Shown in pieces: positions 25,301 through 35,800 of a stretch of DNA of 64,000 bases. The notes under the pieces are model-generated. The model was given only the letters and a program-made list of their open reading frames with translations. It did not search any database and was not told the DNA's origin. The DNA is from Corbicula japonica (lineage: Eukaryota; Mollusca; Bivalvia; Venerida; Cyrenidae): the NCBI GenBank assembly GCA_038501625.1, contig JAZAYU010000018.1, forward strand, positions 9,068,397-9,132,396, read 5' to 3'. The translations under genes were made by a program, and so were the position numbers. Within the stretch, counting starts at the first letter, position 1; every line of letters begins with the position of its first letter.

Positions 25301-28300
25301 TTAAATCGGGATATTTCATCTTCATATTATATGTGCAATTCAATCTATTTGAATTATAAAATGTGACGAAATTACGGATAACCTAAACTTGCAGATCCGT
25401 TATCAACAGATGAACCCGCTGCAGATTTCCATCGCATGTAATTTTTTCCTTTTTTAAATTTGCAACAATATTGGTGTACATGTTAGGGATATTCAACTTT
25501 GACAGGACAGTGTATTATTGGCTGATTTATCGTTTCTACAAGAAGTTACGCAAAAGAAAATGTTCTCCAAAATTGTTGCGTTTTATTTGAATTTTAAAGA
25601 ATTTGGTTCGAATCTTGAAGAAGTAAGTGAGAAAAATAATCTGTTATTGGTATTCGGCGAAAATTAGGTTATTCCAACTCTCGGGCAATGCTTTCCAGAC
25701 GGAAACTCGGCACAACCCTGATCTTCGCCGAATACCAATGACAGATTATCTTTATCTCCTATCTGTGATTAAGATCATAGCCTACTAGATATCATAGATG
25801 ATGCAATCTTTATCTCCTATCTGTGATTAAGATCATAGCCTACTAGATATCATAGATGATGCAATCTTTATCTCCTATCTGTGATTAAGATCATAGCCTA
25901 CTAGATATCATAGATGATGCAATCTTTATCTCCTATCTGTGATTAAGATCATAGCCTACTAGATATCATAGATGATGCAATCTTTATCTCCTATCTGTGA
26001 TTAAGATCATAGCCTACTAGATATCATAGATGATGCAATCTTTATCTCCTATCTGTGATTAAGATCATAGCCTACTAGATATCATAGATGATGCAATCTT
26101 TATCTCCTATCTGTGATTAAGATCATAGCCTACTAGATATCATAGATGATGCAATCTTTATCTCCTATCTGTGATTAAGATCATAGCCTACTAGATATCA
26201 TGGATGATGCAATATTGTTAATTTAGCATGTTTAGTACAGCAATTCTTGGTCGGACAGCAGATTAAGTTATGACCGCAAAACCGAGATTTACTCCGTTTA
26301 GTACCAACCAAGTAAACATAAGTAAAGTATAAACTTTTAAAGCCACCGAACAAGACAAACATAAAAAGGCAGTCTTGTTGAGCCTGTTCATGGGTAAGTA
26401 AGAAAATGAATAGAACTACTCACGCCGTCAAACCCCAAGTTGAGCGCAACTCAGAATTTTATTAAGTAAAATGTACCAATTCTGATCTTGGAATAGGACT
26501 ATGGTATTTAACAATAAACATGAATCTTTCAATGCGGTAATTTTCAGATTATGACCGCTCCATCCTACACGGTGGCATATATTCTCCAAATAAAACGTGC
26601 GTTTGCCCCTAAAATAGAAAACAACTGTCAAGAGGAACTAACAGAGTGTTTTCCTGGAGATCTTCGAATATAAACCCTGCGTACATGTAGCACTGAGAAA
26701 GTTAAACAGTTAAAAAGTGAACGTTTTTGGAGATAATAAACCTTAAGCTATATTGCCCGGGATATTGAGCCCTCTCGTATAAAACAGGAGAAAAAAAGAA
26801 GATACATTTATGCTAGTTAAACATACACAGTACATGTACAAACATACCCGATAATATTGCAAACAATTATATTATTTAATATTTATACGAACAAAAAAAA
26901 ACTGGTTGGGGCTTAATAATCTTTCTAGACATATAAAATTGCCATAGTGCATATAAATTAGATCACAATAACAGAAAAATGAAAATTGGCCACGAGATTT
27001 TTTCTTGGAATAACCCATTAACGTCCATTCTGTGGCATCACCAGGTCCCATTTTATTCTCTAAGAAATTGTGTTCCCTAACATGTTTTAAATCAAATTAA
27101 AGTTGTGTTAGATTTCTTGAACGTACATGTTGCTGAGTTGAAAAATCGTTCATATTTATTGATTTTTGTTGTGAATAGCTTAATAATATGCGATAAGTCT
27201 CCGCTACAAAGTCCTAATATCATTTTTAACAGTTCACGGAGGTTGGTCCTTGTGGTCTGACTGGGGATCGTGCTCAGTGTCATGCGATGTCGGTATGCAG
27301 CGGCGTGAGCGAAGTTGTAACAATCCGTATCCGGCCAGAAATGGCGACCATTGTTTCGGCGACCCGGGAGAGGACAGGATTTGTATGCCTAGAGCATGTG
27401 CTGGTACATGTGTTAATATTTTTAAAGCAGAAACATTTCTCTTATGCCTAAATTTTCATTCCTTATAGATATGAAACAGAGAACTGGTAAAACATGGTAT
27501 TTAAGACTTTTAAGTAGTTAGATTTTAAAACTATACCAGCTCTCAACCATTTGAGATTTGAGATAAATGAATATTATGTACCGGTATCTATTCAAGAATT
27601 TTACACATAAAAGTACTTGTTTGTTGGAATGTTTTTCTTTTTTTACTAAACTCTACCTACTTGCCTTTTTGCCTTTAAAGTTAAATAGTAAGGTTTCGGA
27701 AAGTCTGATATTTATAATAAATATTTGAAACATGTAGTTTAATATTTTCTAATATTTTTTTTGTATTTTATTAAACGAGAATATTTCAATATCAAAGTAT
27801 TAACAATCTGCAAACATGGCACATTACACATATGAACACATGAACATATTCACATGAATATCGTCGTTTTAGGTGTTTCAGTAATAATTATTCTTAAAGC
27901 TTCAATACATTATGCTCCCCAAAGAAATTCGGGGGAGCGTATACTCACCGGGTTGTCCGTCCGGACGTCCGTCCGTCCGTCAGTCCGTCCGTCAGTACGT
28001 CCCGCATTAGTACGTTAACACTCTAGCGGTCACATTTTTGCCTCTATTGTTTTGAAACTTGGTCAGGATGTTAGTCCAAATTATTTCTTGGACAAGTTCG
28101 AATATGGGTCATCTTGGTCCAAAATCTAGGTCACTGTTACTAAAAGAGAATTTTCTTGTTAACACTCTTGCGGTCACATTTTTGCTCCGATTGTCATGAA
28201 ACTTGGTCATGATGTTTGTCCCAATGATTTCTCGGACGAGTTCGAATATGGGTCATCTTGGTCCAAAAACTAGGTCACTGTTACTAAAAACAGAATTTTC

Positions 28301-31300
28301 TTGTTAACACTCTAGCGGTCACAATTTTGCTCCGATTTCATAAAACTTGGTCAGGATGTTTGTCCCAAAGATTTGTTGGACAAGTTCGAATATGGGTCAT
28401 CTTGGTCCAAAAACTAGGTCACTGTTACTAAAAATAGAATTGTCTTGTTAACACTCTAGCCGTCACATTTTTGCTGCGATTGTCATGAAAGTTGGTCATG
28501 AAGTTTGTCCCAATGATTTCTCGGACGAGTTCGACTATGGGTCATCTTGGTCCAAAAACTAGGTCACTGTTACTAAAAATAAAATTTTCTTGTTAACACT
28601 CTTGCGGTCAAATTTTTGATCCGATTGTCATGAAAGTTGGTCAGGATGTCTGTCCCAGTAATTTGTTAAAGGATTTTGAATATGGGTCATCTGGGTCCAT
28701 AAACTAGGTCACTGTTACTTAAAATAGAATTTTCTTTTTAACACGCTAGTGGTCACATTTTTGCTTTTGTCCGATTGTCATGAAACTTGGTCAGGATATC
28801 TGTCCCAATGATTTCTCGGACGTGTTTGAATATGGTCAGACAATAAATTAAGTTGGTCAGGATGGTTGCCTAAATAATTTCTTGGAGAAGTTCGAACATT
28901 GGACATCTGGGTAAAAAAACTAGGTCCGTGTTTCTAAAAATAGAATTTTCTCATTATCACTCTATCGGTCACATTTTTGCTCCGATTGTCATAAAACTTG
29001 GTCAGGATGTCTGTCCCAGTAATTTGTTAAAGGATTTTGAATATGGGTCATCTGGTTCCATAAACTAGGTCACTGTTACTAAAAATAGAATTTTCTTTTT
29101 AACACGCTAGTGGTCACATTTTTGCTTTTGTCCGATTGTCATGAAACTTGGTCAGGATGTCTGTCCCAATTATTTCTCGGACGTGTTTGAATATGGGTCA
29201 TCTTGGTCCAAATACAAGGTCACTGTTACTAAAAAATAGAATTTACTTTTTACACTCTTGCGGTCACATTTTTGCTCCGATTGTCATGAAAGATGGTCAT
29301 GATGTTTGTCACAATGATTTCTTGGACGACTTCGAATATGAGTCATCTGGGTTCAAAAACTAGGTCACTGTTACTAAAAATAAAATTTTCTTGTTAACAC
29401 TCTAGCGGTCACATTTTTGTTCCGATTGTCATGAAACTTAGTCAGGATGTCTGTCCTAGCAATTTCTCGTAACAGTTCGAAAATGGGTCATCTTGGTCCA
29501 AAAACTAGGTCACTGTTTCTAAAAATAGAAAAATCTTGTATTGGCTGTAAATTTGTTATTTTTCATTTGTTTTCAAAATAACTTGGCACAAAATTTCACC
29601 GAGACAATGCGGTGTGTCGAGTATCAGACACATGCCTGTTGGTCCAAGGTCAAGGTCACTGTTACAGCTCTGAAAATTATGAAATTGACAATTTTTCCGA
29701 TTCCGATCCGGTCCGCTTCCGATCCTAATGTCATCTATAACAGATCCGATTCCACTCAAGGTAATGCGCTCCAATTCCAATTCGATTGCTCTCCAATTTT
29801 TTCTCTCAAGACAATGCGCTCCAAACAATCTTTACGCTAAAACCGATTCTTCCGATTCCGATCTTTTCGCTCCTGATTTTCATTGGTCATTAACTATTAC
29901 GTCAGACAATGCGCTCTAAACGATTTTTACGCTCAAACCGATTCTTCCGATTCCGATCTTTTCGCTCCCGTTTTTCATTGGTCATTTACTATAACGCCAG
30001 ACGATGCGCTCCAAACGATCTTTACGCTCAAACCGATTCTTCCGATGCCGATCTTTTCGTTCCCGCTTTTCATTGGTCATTACTTATAACGCATCTCGCG
30101 CTGAATTAACATTTCTGTGACATTTAACTTATTTGCAGTTTTGTTTAATTTTATTGTTTAAACACCGCGGTTACTTACAAGGTAAAGTGATCATTTTTAC
30201 ACCAGTTTAATGTAAGGGTTTATTAGATTGCGGTTTTAAAATATGAGCGTAAATTACACCTGATATAAGTGAGATTCGTGTTCATTTGAGATGTTTAGGA
30301 ACCCAGCTGGTTTGGTGTACATGTTAATCAAGTCAGTAAATGCCTTTGGTCCGTATGCATCAATAAGCAGTTCATAAAACTTTTTAGCCTAAATTTACGC
30401 TCTAGGAAGTAGCAAAACATGCAGAATATACCGTTGAAGAGCAAAACAATATTTCAGCATAAATGTACGCTGATTGAAGTTTTTGTTTTGAAAGACTTAA
30501 TAAGAATATTCGTTCCGTTTTGCTTAATTTATGCTGTAACATTTAAGTAAAACATGTGAAACCTCGAAAATAAACTTATTTAAATGTGAATATCGTGCTA
30601 TTTCTTTGTTTTTCACCGCTGAAATCAAAAGTGAAAAATAGTTTCTCTTTTATTTTCGGACAGCGTTTATGGTTTATATTTCATACTGGACTTAATAAAT
30701 GTTTACGTTCAAAAGTGTTTATTAGCATTAAATACATTTCAGTTGTAAATTTCCTTACTAAATAAAAGAATACATTAACGCCATAATGTAACACTGTTGA
30801 ATGTACATGTTCCTTATTTCTTCCTTTGTGTAAGAAAAATTATTACGTATTTTCGCGAAAAGATTCCGAACTTAATTTCAGTAATATCATGCGTGTGAAT
30901 GGCAAACACACCATTTACAATTATGTGTTCATTTTTATTTAGTAATACAAAATTATCGTTAAATTAGTTTTTAATTACTAGTGTTTGATAGCAGAAAACT
31001 CAATTAAATTATTGTCAAAAATTGCTTTGTTTAAAGTCGTTAAAAGAATCGGAAGAAGCGATTCGGATCGCTATTATATATAACTGACAAACTATAAATA
31101 GAAGCGATCCCATCCGATCCGGTCAAAACGCTCCGGTCTTCTCACTCCAAGCGATCCAAACGCTCAAAGCGATTCCGATCCGGTCAAAACGCTCCGGTCT
31201 TTTCACTCCAAGCGATCCAAACGCTCAAAGCGATTCCGATCCGGTCAAAACGCTCCGGCCTTTTTACTCCAAGCGATCCAAACGTTCAAAGCGATTCCGA

Positions 31301-34300
31301 TCCGTTTAAAATGCTCCGGTCTTTTCACTCCAAGCGATCCAAACGCTCAAAGCAATTCGCTTCGATTCCATTCCGTTTCCATTTCGATTGCGCTTTCATT
31401 GCGCTCCTACCGGGATCGGTTTGCGGTCCGTTTCCGATCCGATAGTCAATTTCATGATTTTCAGTACTTTACTAAAATTATAGAATTTTCTCGTTAACAC
31501 TGTAGTGGTCACATTTTTGCTCCGATTGTCTCAAAACTTGGTCAGGACGTATTTTCCAGTAATTACTTGAAATAGTTCGAATATGGGTCATCTGGGGTCA
31601 AAAACTAGGTCACTGTTACTAAAAATAGAAAAATCTTGCATTGGCTGTAAAATCGTTATTTTTCATTGGATTTCAAAATAACTTGGCACACATGTTAACT
31701 ATGACAAGGTAGTGTGTAGTGTACAATACCCATGCCTGTTGGTCCAAGGTCAAGGTAACTACAAATAGAATTTTCTTGTTATAGTTTAATATAGCACCAT
31801 TAATGTGTCCCCATAATTACCCCGGGGAGCATCCATAGGTTCCACCGATATCTTGTTAAGATAATGGTCTATTTAAAGATGGCAGCTGGTCAGTGTGGGA
31901 ATCATGGAGCGCGTGTAGTGACAGTTGTGGAGGCGGTGTAAAAACAAGAGAGCGGTCATGTACGAATCCACCCCCCTCTCTGATTGGAAGACCCTGCATC
32001 GGTACCTCAGTACAGAGTACAACGTGCAATAGAAATCCATGCATAAGTAAACACAGTTATTTTACGTTACAGCTTTACATAAACTTTAACAAATCTTATA
32101 ACTCTGACCCTCTCTTTAATAAAAGTGGTCTTTTTGCCAGTAGCGCTATTTGTGCAGTTTCGCGGCCGTAACAAATCTCCCCGTACAAATAGTCAGTACT
32201 GATCTCAGTAAAATAACTTGTTACCAATGTCATGCAGTGATGGTAACGTATATCAGGGATATTCGATCAACCGTTTTTGGGGTTGTCCATGCTACATGTA
32301 GCTCCATTGGTTGCGTTGTCGGAATTGCAGGGCTATGCGCTGTAGCCTTGACGCTGCGGGTTCGCTCCAGGCTAGAGGCACTCTTATTTATATTAAATGA
32401 TAACGTAGGTAAGTATACGGACCAAGTAAGGACTTTCTAACATCTGTCAAACGTTTTTCGTCTCAGGTTATTATTTTAACTTCCATTTTATTCAGTAGTA
32501 TGTTCCTTTGTAATCTTGTAGAATATGGGGTATATTTACTCTCAATGCTCACAAGTACTTTTTTTTGTAACACCGCATCCTTTTTCACGACACTTCGAAG
32601 GGTGATTCTAAAAAAACTTTCACATTTGTTCAGGGCCGTCATCAGTCGCCATTGCACTAACAACGGTAAAAATAAAAATATCAAGATCTACGTATAAAAA
32701 TGCAAAAGAGTTTTCAAAGTTTTCTAAAATAATCTTTATTAATGTAACTTTATTTCACATATTAATTAAATTTTAACAATTTGGAACAATTTTAAATTAC
32801 ATAAACTCACAAAAACTAAGCAACACAAATCATCATTTTAAATGCCCACATGAGAATAATGATCCCGCCAAAAAAGTTGTATGTCCTTCTTAAAGAACTT
32901 TCAATTATGAAGAGAGAAATCAACGTTTAAATCCCATTTACTCGACCAGGAAGCGACCACGAAATTGAAGGTCGAACACACTTTTACAAACATTTCATTA
33001 GCTTACTAATACATGCTAGTCAAGAGGACACAAGAAATTGTTGTCATTATCATATCACTCAAGACATGTTGGAATTAAAAAGTGTTTGTGAATAAAATAT
33101 ACGTTTATGGAATTTTAGATCTATAGTTATTTTTGTTTATTCTAACGTGCGTAACGATATACATAATAAAGATAATTTATATTATTTATTTGTGCAGATT
33201 AATAACTTTCAAATAACTTTCTTTTTATCGATGAACGTGCAATGATTACTGTAGAAGGAAGAAAAACTTCAAACGAACACCAATTGTTATAACAATTTGG
33301 AACTTGAAAGGTTTCTTTGTTGAATTTAATCAGTATTTCTTGATATTTTTCGTGGTTGGTGGCTTTCAAAGTTTCTTCATCTATTTTAAACACTTAAACA
33401 CGTTTTTAAATGAAAGTGGGATTAACGAAATAGGGTAAAAAACAGAATCAGCGGTAGACTGGAAACGGTCCGGAATTGTATTCTGAAATTGTTGAAATTT
33501 AGATTTTTAGTCCTTTCAGGGTTGAAATGAAAAGTTCAGTCGTCATTGAAATAGTGACTTAAAACATAAGCAACAATAACAAAGTTATTGACCAAAAAGT
33601 TTCTGAGCAAAATCCCTGAACAATGTTTCTAGTCACGAATTAAAATAATCTGCTTTTGATAATTTACCATCCTGTGTTGAATTCAGTTCTAAAAGATAAC
33701 TTCAAAATCCCAGCTTCAACCGCAAAAGGTTTTCGATCTGCTTCAATACCAAGCTCCGAACGTTGTCAGTCATAGGTTATCAATCTGCTTCCAGAATACT
33801 ATGCCTCATTCTTAAAATACATTTTGATAAAATTGCATTTTATGAAAAAACATTCAAAACGGATACCACAAAATTATGCTTTAAATTTATACAATGATAA
33901 GGTTTTTACCTAGTTTTGTAATACTCTTGAGGATGAATATCATTTTGTAATTGAATGTCCTGTTTACCTGGACTTAAGAAAACAATATCTTAAAAGTTAA
34001 TATTGGATTAGACCAAATTTCATAAAATTTAAAGAACTTATTAATTCAAACAACATAAATATGGTGATGAAGCTCCCTACATTTATTTTTAAAGCATTTG
34101 AAAAAAGAGACCAGATACTAAAATACTTTTGATAATTTTCTTACAATTTGCCTTTGTTAATAACATTTCACAAAATGTCTCTCCCAAATACATAAATTTA
34201 TTGTTTTAAAATATAAGGTCATAATTGTACTAGTGTACCAGTAACAATTAATATATGATCATGTATCAATGTCTTACCATGCCACATTGTGTTATTATGT

Positions 34301-34796
34301 GTTTTATGTATATATGTTCACGGGCCATTATGTCTTATTACATAATAAATTACATATATTGCCACTCATTCTTTCAGATACCCACATAGCATTCACGGCA
34401 TACGATAGGCAGGATCCCGCCGGGGAGAACTTAGTTTTTACAAAAACCTTGGCAAATTACGGCTATGACTACAATCCACATACAGGCAAGTTTACATGCA
34501 GCGTTCCGGGGTTGTATTACTTCGCTGCTTCGCTTACGAAGTGGAATTCGAATCCGTTAGATTATGTTGAGTGTTACATTCTAATAAATTCTATTGTCCA
34601 AGTAGGAACGAATCAGAATCCATATCATTCGGGACCTGTCAATAATGATTATGATGGATATTCTATAAGCATGTCAGGAACATTTCATCTCAACAAATAT
34701 GATTATGTCAATATTGGAAAATGCATCGGGCAGAATGGAATAACCACCGATACAACATCTTCATTTACAGGCTTTTTGGTTGCTCCCGATTTCTAA
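19380..34796 (+). CDS. Secreted LU - ShKT - TSP1x3 - C1q protein (whole gene)
   Basis: Ten coding exons chain in one continuous frame: 19380-19392, 19998-20045, 21430-21509, 21735-21791, 22020-22146, 23403-23525, 23927-24097, 27233-27403, 31879-32046 and 34378-34796. Their summed length is 1377 nt, that is 458 residues plus stop. Order: signal peptide, Ly6/uPAR (LU, three-finger) domain, ShKT domain, three TSP1 repeats, C-terminal C1q domain. Every border between domains is a phase-1 intron; the two introns inside LU are phase 0. The product is predicted to be secreted, disulfide-rich, and trimeric through C1q. C1q-domain proteins are a greatly expanded family of humoral recognition factors in bivalves, and TSP1 modules bind glycans and matrix. 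The specific ligand is unknown. AATAAA lies at about 34828, after the stop. I know of no named family with this domain order. Confidence 0.85.
19625..19724. repeat. Two hairpins with the same CATA loop
   Basis: CGAGAAC-CATA-GTTCTCG (19625-19642) and CCGAAAAC-CATA-GTTTTCGG (19705-19724) lie 62 bp apart in intron 1. The stems differ by a paired substitution (G-C against A-T), so pairing is kept. Confidence 0.6.
19998..20045 (+). CDS. LU-ShKT-TSP1-C1q gene, exon 2 (signal peptide)
   Basis: The acceptor is ATTTCAG and the donor is ACAT|GTAAGT; the exon is phase 1-1, 48 nt. It encodes [15 protein letters not shown], the hydrophobic core of the signal peptide, right before the cysteine-rich LU exons. 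Confidence 0.75.
20395..20960 (+). mobile_element. Mariner-like MITE, copy 1
   Basis: The ends are CACTCAACAAAAGTTCTAAT and its inverted partner ATTAGAACTTTTGATAAGTG, with flanking TA on both sides. A related copy lies in opposite orientation at 22710-23265; shared internal words include GAGCACATTTCTG and its complement CAGAAATGTGCTC. There is no transposase frame. Confidence 0.8.
21430..21509 (+). CDS. LU-ShKT-TSP1-C1q gene, exon 3 (LU domain, part 1)
   Basis: The acceptor is ACGACAG; the exon is entered in phase 1 and left in phase 0 (AATGAG|GTTAGT). It encodes [13 protein letters not shown] and then [11 protein letters not shown]: five cysteines with the CxxC start typical of Ly6/uPAR modules. 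Confidence 0.8.
21735..21791 (+). CDS. LU-ShKT-TSP1-C1q gene, exon 4 (LU domain, part 2)
   Basis: A 57-nt phase 0-0 exon with acceptor ATACAG and donor ATTCAG|GTACTT. It encodes [19 protein letters not shown], the middle fingers of the LU domain with two cysteines. Confidence 0.75.
22020..22146 (+). CDS. LU-ShKT-TSP1-C1q gene, exon 5 (LU domain, part 3)
   Basis: The acceptor is TATCTTTAG and the donor AAAAC|GTAAGG; phase 0 in, phase 1 out. It starts QCSHGTQAG and carries [11 protein letters not shown], the CC-xx-D-x-CN hallmark that closes a three-finger LU domain. This is the strongest single signature of the module. Confidence 0.85.
22710..23265 (-). mobile_element. Mariner-like MITE, copy 2 (inverted relative to copy 1)
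   Basis: The ends are CACTACTCAAAAGTTCTAAA and TTTAGAATTTTGAGAAGTG, flanked by TA. The interior is the reverse complement of copy 1 at 20395-20960, with indels. Together the two copies bracket LU exons 3-5. Confidence 0.8.
23403..23525 (+). CDS. LU-ShKT-TSP1-C1q gene, exon 6 (ShKT domain)
   Basis: A 123-nt phase 1-1 exon with acceptor CACGACAG and donor TTGG|GTAATG. It encodes about 40 residues with six cysteines at ShKT spacing: C-x7-C-x9-C-x9-C-x3-C-x2-C, including CVDDETVDC at the start and CAKFCNLC at the end. ShKT modules occur in many secreted enzymes and matrix proteins as well as in channel-blocking peptides. Here the module sits inside a multidomain protein, so a toxin role is not implied. 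Confidence 0.82.
23927..24097 (+). CDS. LU-ShKT-TSP1-C1q gene, exon 7 (TSP1 repeat 1)
   Basis: A 171-nt phase 1-1 exon (acceptor TATGTAG, donor CCCG|GTAATT). It encodes [17 protein letters not shown], then RQRSC and CLLELC: the W-x-x-W ladder, the CSVTC pair and the Arg layer of a TSP1 fold. Confidence 0.88.
24281..24425. mobile_element. 145-bp foldback (near-perfect palindrome)
   Basis: The left arm from ATAAATTTCGTGTTTGAT pairs over about 65 bp with the right arm ending ATCAAACACGAAATTTAT. The centre is GGAGTCC-GAA-GGACTCC, with only a small indel mismatch near the middle. It lies in the intron after exon 7. The long open frame across it is an artefact of the repeat. Confidence 0.8.
24655..24777. 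mobile_element. 123-bp foldback element
   Basis: Arms of about 48 bp, AAGGTTATAAAACTGAG on the left and CTCAGTTTTATAACCTT on the right, continue through TCTCAAATCTCAAGC. There are a few mismatches. It is unrelated in sequence to the foldback at 24281. Confidence 0.75.
25637..25748. mobile_element. 112-bp inverted-repeat element
   Basis: TAATCTGTTATTGGTATTCG on the left and CGAATACCAATGACAGATTA on the right are inverted over 25 bp with one mismatch. It directly abuts the minisatellite starting at 25751. Confidence 0.75.
25749..26215 (+). repeat. 58-bp minisatellite, eight copies
   Basis: The unit beginning TTTATCTCCTATCTGTG recurs at 25751, 25809, 25867, 25925, 25983, 26041, 26099 and 26157, exactly 58 bp apart. 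The copies are identical except for changes near the end of the last unit. The homogeneity implies recent expansion. It is not a CRISPR array: there are no spacers. Confidence 0.95.
26331..26470 (+). repeat. Dispersed structured repeat (family R3), copy 1
   Basis: It shares ordered words with 38967-39108 and 57888-58042: CACCGAACA, GCAGTCT, GAGCCTGTTCATGG, ACTCACGCCG and GTTGAGCGCAACTCA. It is a SINE-like dispersed repeat without recognised polymerase III boxes. Confidence 0.6.
27233..27403 (+). CDS. LU-ShKT-TSP1-C1q gene, exon 8 (TSP1 repeat 2)
   Basis: A 171-nt phase 1-1 exon, acceptor TTTTAACAG, donor GCTG|GTACAT. It encodes [22 protein letters not shown] and CMPRAC, the full six-cysteine TSP1 pattern. 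Confidence 0.88.
27913..31831. mobile_element. Outer TIR-like repeat element with ~145-bp array
   Basis: The ends are TGCTCCCC (27913-27920) and GGGGAGCA (31824-31831). A run of about ten copies of a 144-146 bp unit (words GCGGTCACATTTTTGC, GTCATGAAACTTGGTCA, AACTAGGTCACTG) fills 28016-29535, and one more unit lies at 31490-31640, right of the nested element. No TA duplication is evident at the ends and no transposase is present. It occupies the intron between exons 8 and 9. Confidence 0.65.
29666..31468. mobile_element. Nested 1.8-kb TIR element with TTAC target duplication
   Basis: The left end AGCTCTGAAAATTATGAAAT and the reverse-complemented right end AGTACTGAAAATCATGAAAT form inverted repeats of about 24 bp. 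TTAC flanks both sides (29662-29665, 31469-31472). It interrupts a unit of the outer element, so it is younger. Inside are three 95-bp repeats (29812-30096) and four 61-bp repeats (about 31114-31352); both arrays are built on CGATTCCGATC and CGCTC-AA words. There is no coding frame, so it is non-autonomous. Confidence 0.8.
31879..32046 (+). CDS. LU-ShKT-TSP1-C1q gene, exon 9 (TSP1 repeat 3)
   Basis: A 168-nt phase 1-1 exon, acceptor TTTAAAG, donor CATAA|GTAAAC. It encodes [32 protein letters not shown] and TTCNRNPC. Its translation is very close to the TSP1 exon at 38627-38794 and much less like exons 7 and 8. Confidence 0.88.
32222..32385 (+). repeat. tRNA-derived SINE, copy 1
   Basis: It aligns with 49008-49150: ACGTATATCAGG, then a box A-like region (AGCTCCATTGGTTGCG), GTCGGAATTG and a box B-like GCGGGTTCGCTCCAGG, ending CTAGAGG. 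It lies in the intron before the C1q exon. Confidence 0.65.
34378..34796 (+). CDS. LU-ShKT-TSP1-C1q gene, exon 10 (C1q domain, stop)
   Basis: The acceptor is ATTCTTTCAG, entered in phase 1. It encodes one complete globular C1q domain of about 138 residues: THIAFTAYD at the first strand, [18 protein letters not shown] in the conserved core, and [12 protein letters not shown] at the C-terminus. The stop is at 34794-34796. C1q heads trimerise and bind diverse ligands. The length is normal for the family. Confidence 0.92.
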
Positions 34797-35027
34797 ATTG
34801 TGACAATTACAGAACAAAAATGACAGAAATAAAATAACATCAGTAACATTGAATTTAGGGGAAAGTGACATTCCAAGGATTAAAATTGTAAATTCTAATG
34901 TAATGTAATGTATATTTATAATATTGTTAACATCCCGTTATTTTATCTTAACATAGCCAAAGTAAAGAAATTGATCACATCACCGGAAGCATACTGTGTT
35001 ATCGTTTTCTTGCTTTTTTATAATGCA

Positions 35028-35226
35028 ACTGACCGTTGCTAACGACGGTAACCCCAAAGGTTCATGCTTTTGTTTGTTGTTTGTGGTGTCTTATTTGATG
35101 TTGACATACATTTGTTGTACTTTTACAATTTGTAAACACAGGCTCTCTTTTCCTCTCTTCTGTTCGCTGCGGCGGGAGACTGTGTTTTGTGAGTGTTGCG
35201 ATATTTGATATGCATATTTAACTTTT
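35028..35226 (+). mobile_element. Penelope-like 3' tail fragment (copy E)
   Basis: It matches the last ~200 bp of copy B: GGTAACCCCAAAGGTTC, TTGTTTGTGGTGTC and GCGATATTTGATATGCATAT. Only the 3' tail is present. Confidence 0.65.
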
Positions 35227-35647
35227 TTATGGTATGGAAACAAAATATAATACACGACGGATACAAAAATTGGGTTTCATGTATTATAAGATAAACAAAA
35301 TCACATAATAGGCGGAACGTCAGAATTTTGTTAGAGGATCTTCGACAATAAATTCATTGTATCGTTATAAGAAAAAAGATGAAAATGGAACTCTAAAAGC
35401 TATCGAAGACGACATAGTCAAATATAAAATTACTGCAGAGCCTGTTCATTTGTTGTCAAAGAAATGCATATTACTGCCCACGCCATAAAAATGTAATTAA
35501 TGTTTTTAAATGTGCGTTTTACACTGAAACAGAAAAAACAAAACTGCAGACGTTTTCTTTTTTTTACGAACAGGTCAGAGGCTTGAACCTCTAATCACTG
35601 GACATCAAAATTATGATACAAATGATGTTTTCATTGTCTCTTTTTCG

Positions 35648-35800
35648 ATGAAATATGCATATCAGGAATAGCCACACTCCGAAAACAAACCTCCCCAGAT
35701 AAAAATGCAAAGAGAGCATGTGTAAAATTGCATTGAATGGGACACCACCTACAATTAATGAAAATGAGAGCCTGAGTTAAAACTACCGTGGTATTCATTT
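35648..35800 (-). mobile_element. Penelope-like 3' tail fragment (copy F)
   Basis: On the minus strand it carries the family end, seen on plus as GAAATATGCATATCAGGAAT and CCTCCCC-AGATAAAAA. It is about 420 bp from copy E in the opposite orientation. Confidence 0.6.

Noticed and set aside
25749..26215. CRISPR-like regular array
   Set aside because: The 58-bp units are contiguous with no unique spacers, in a eukaryotic genome; it is a minisatellite.
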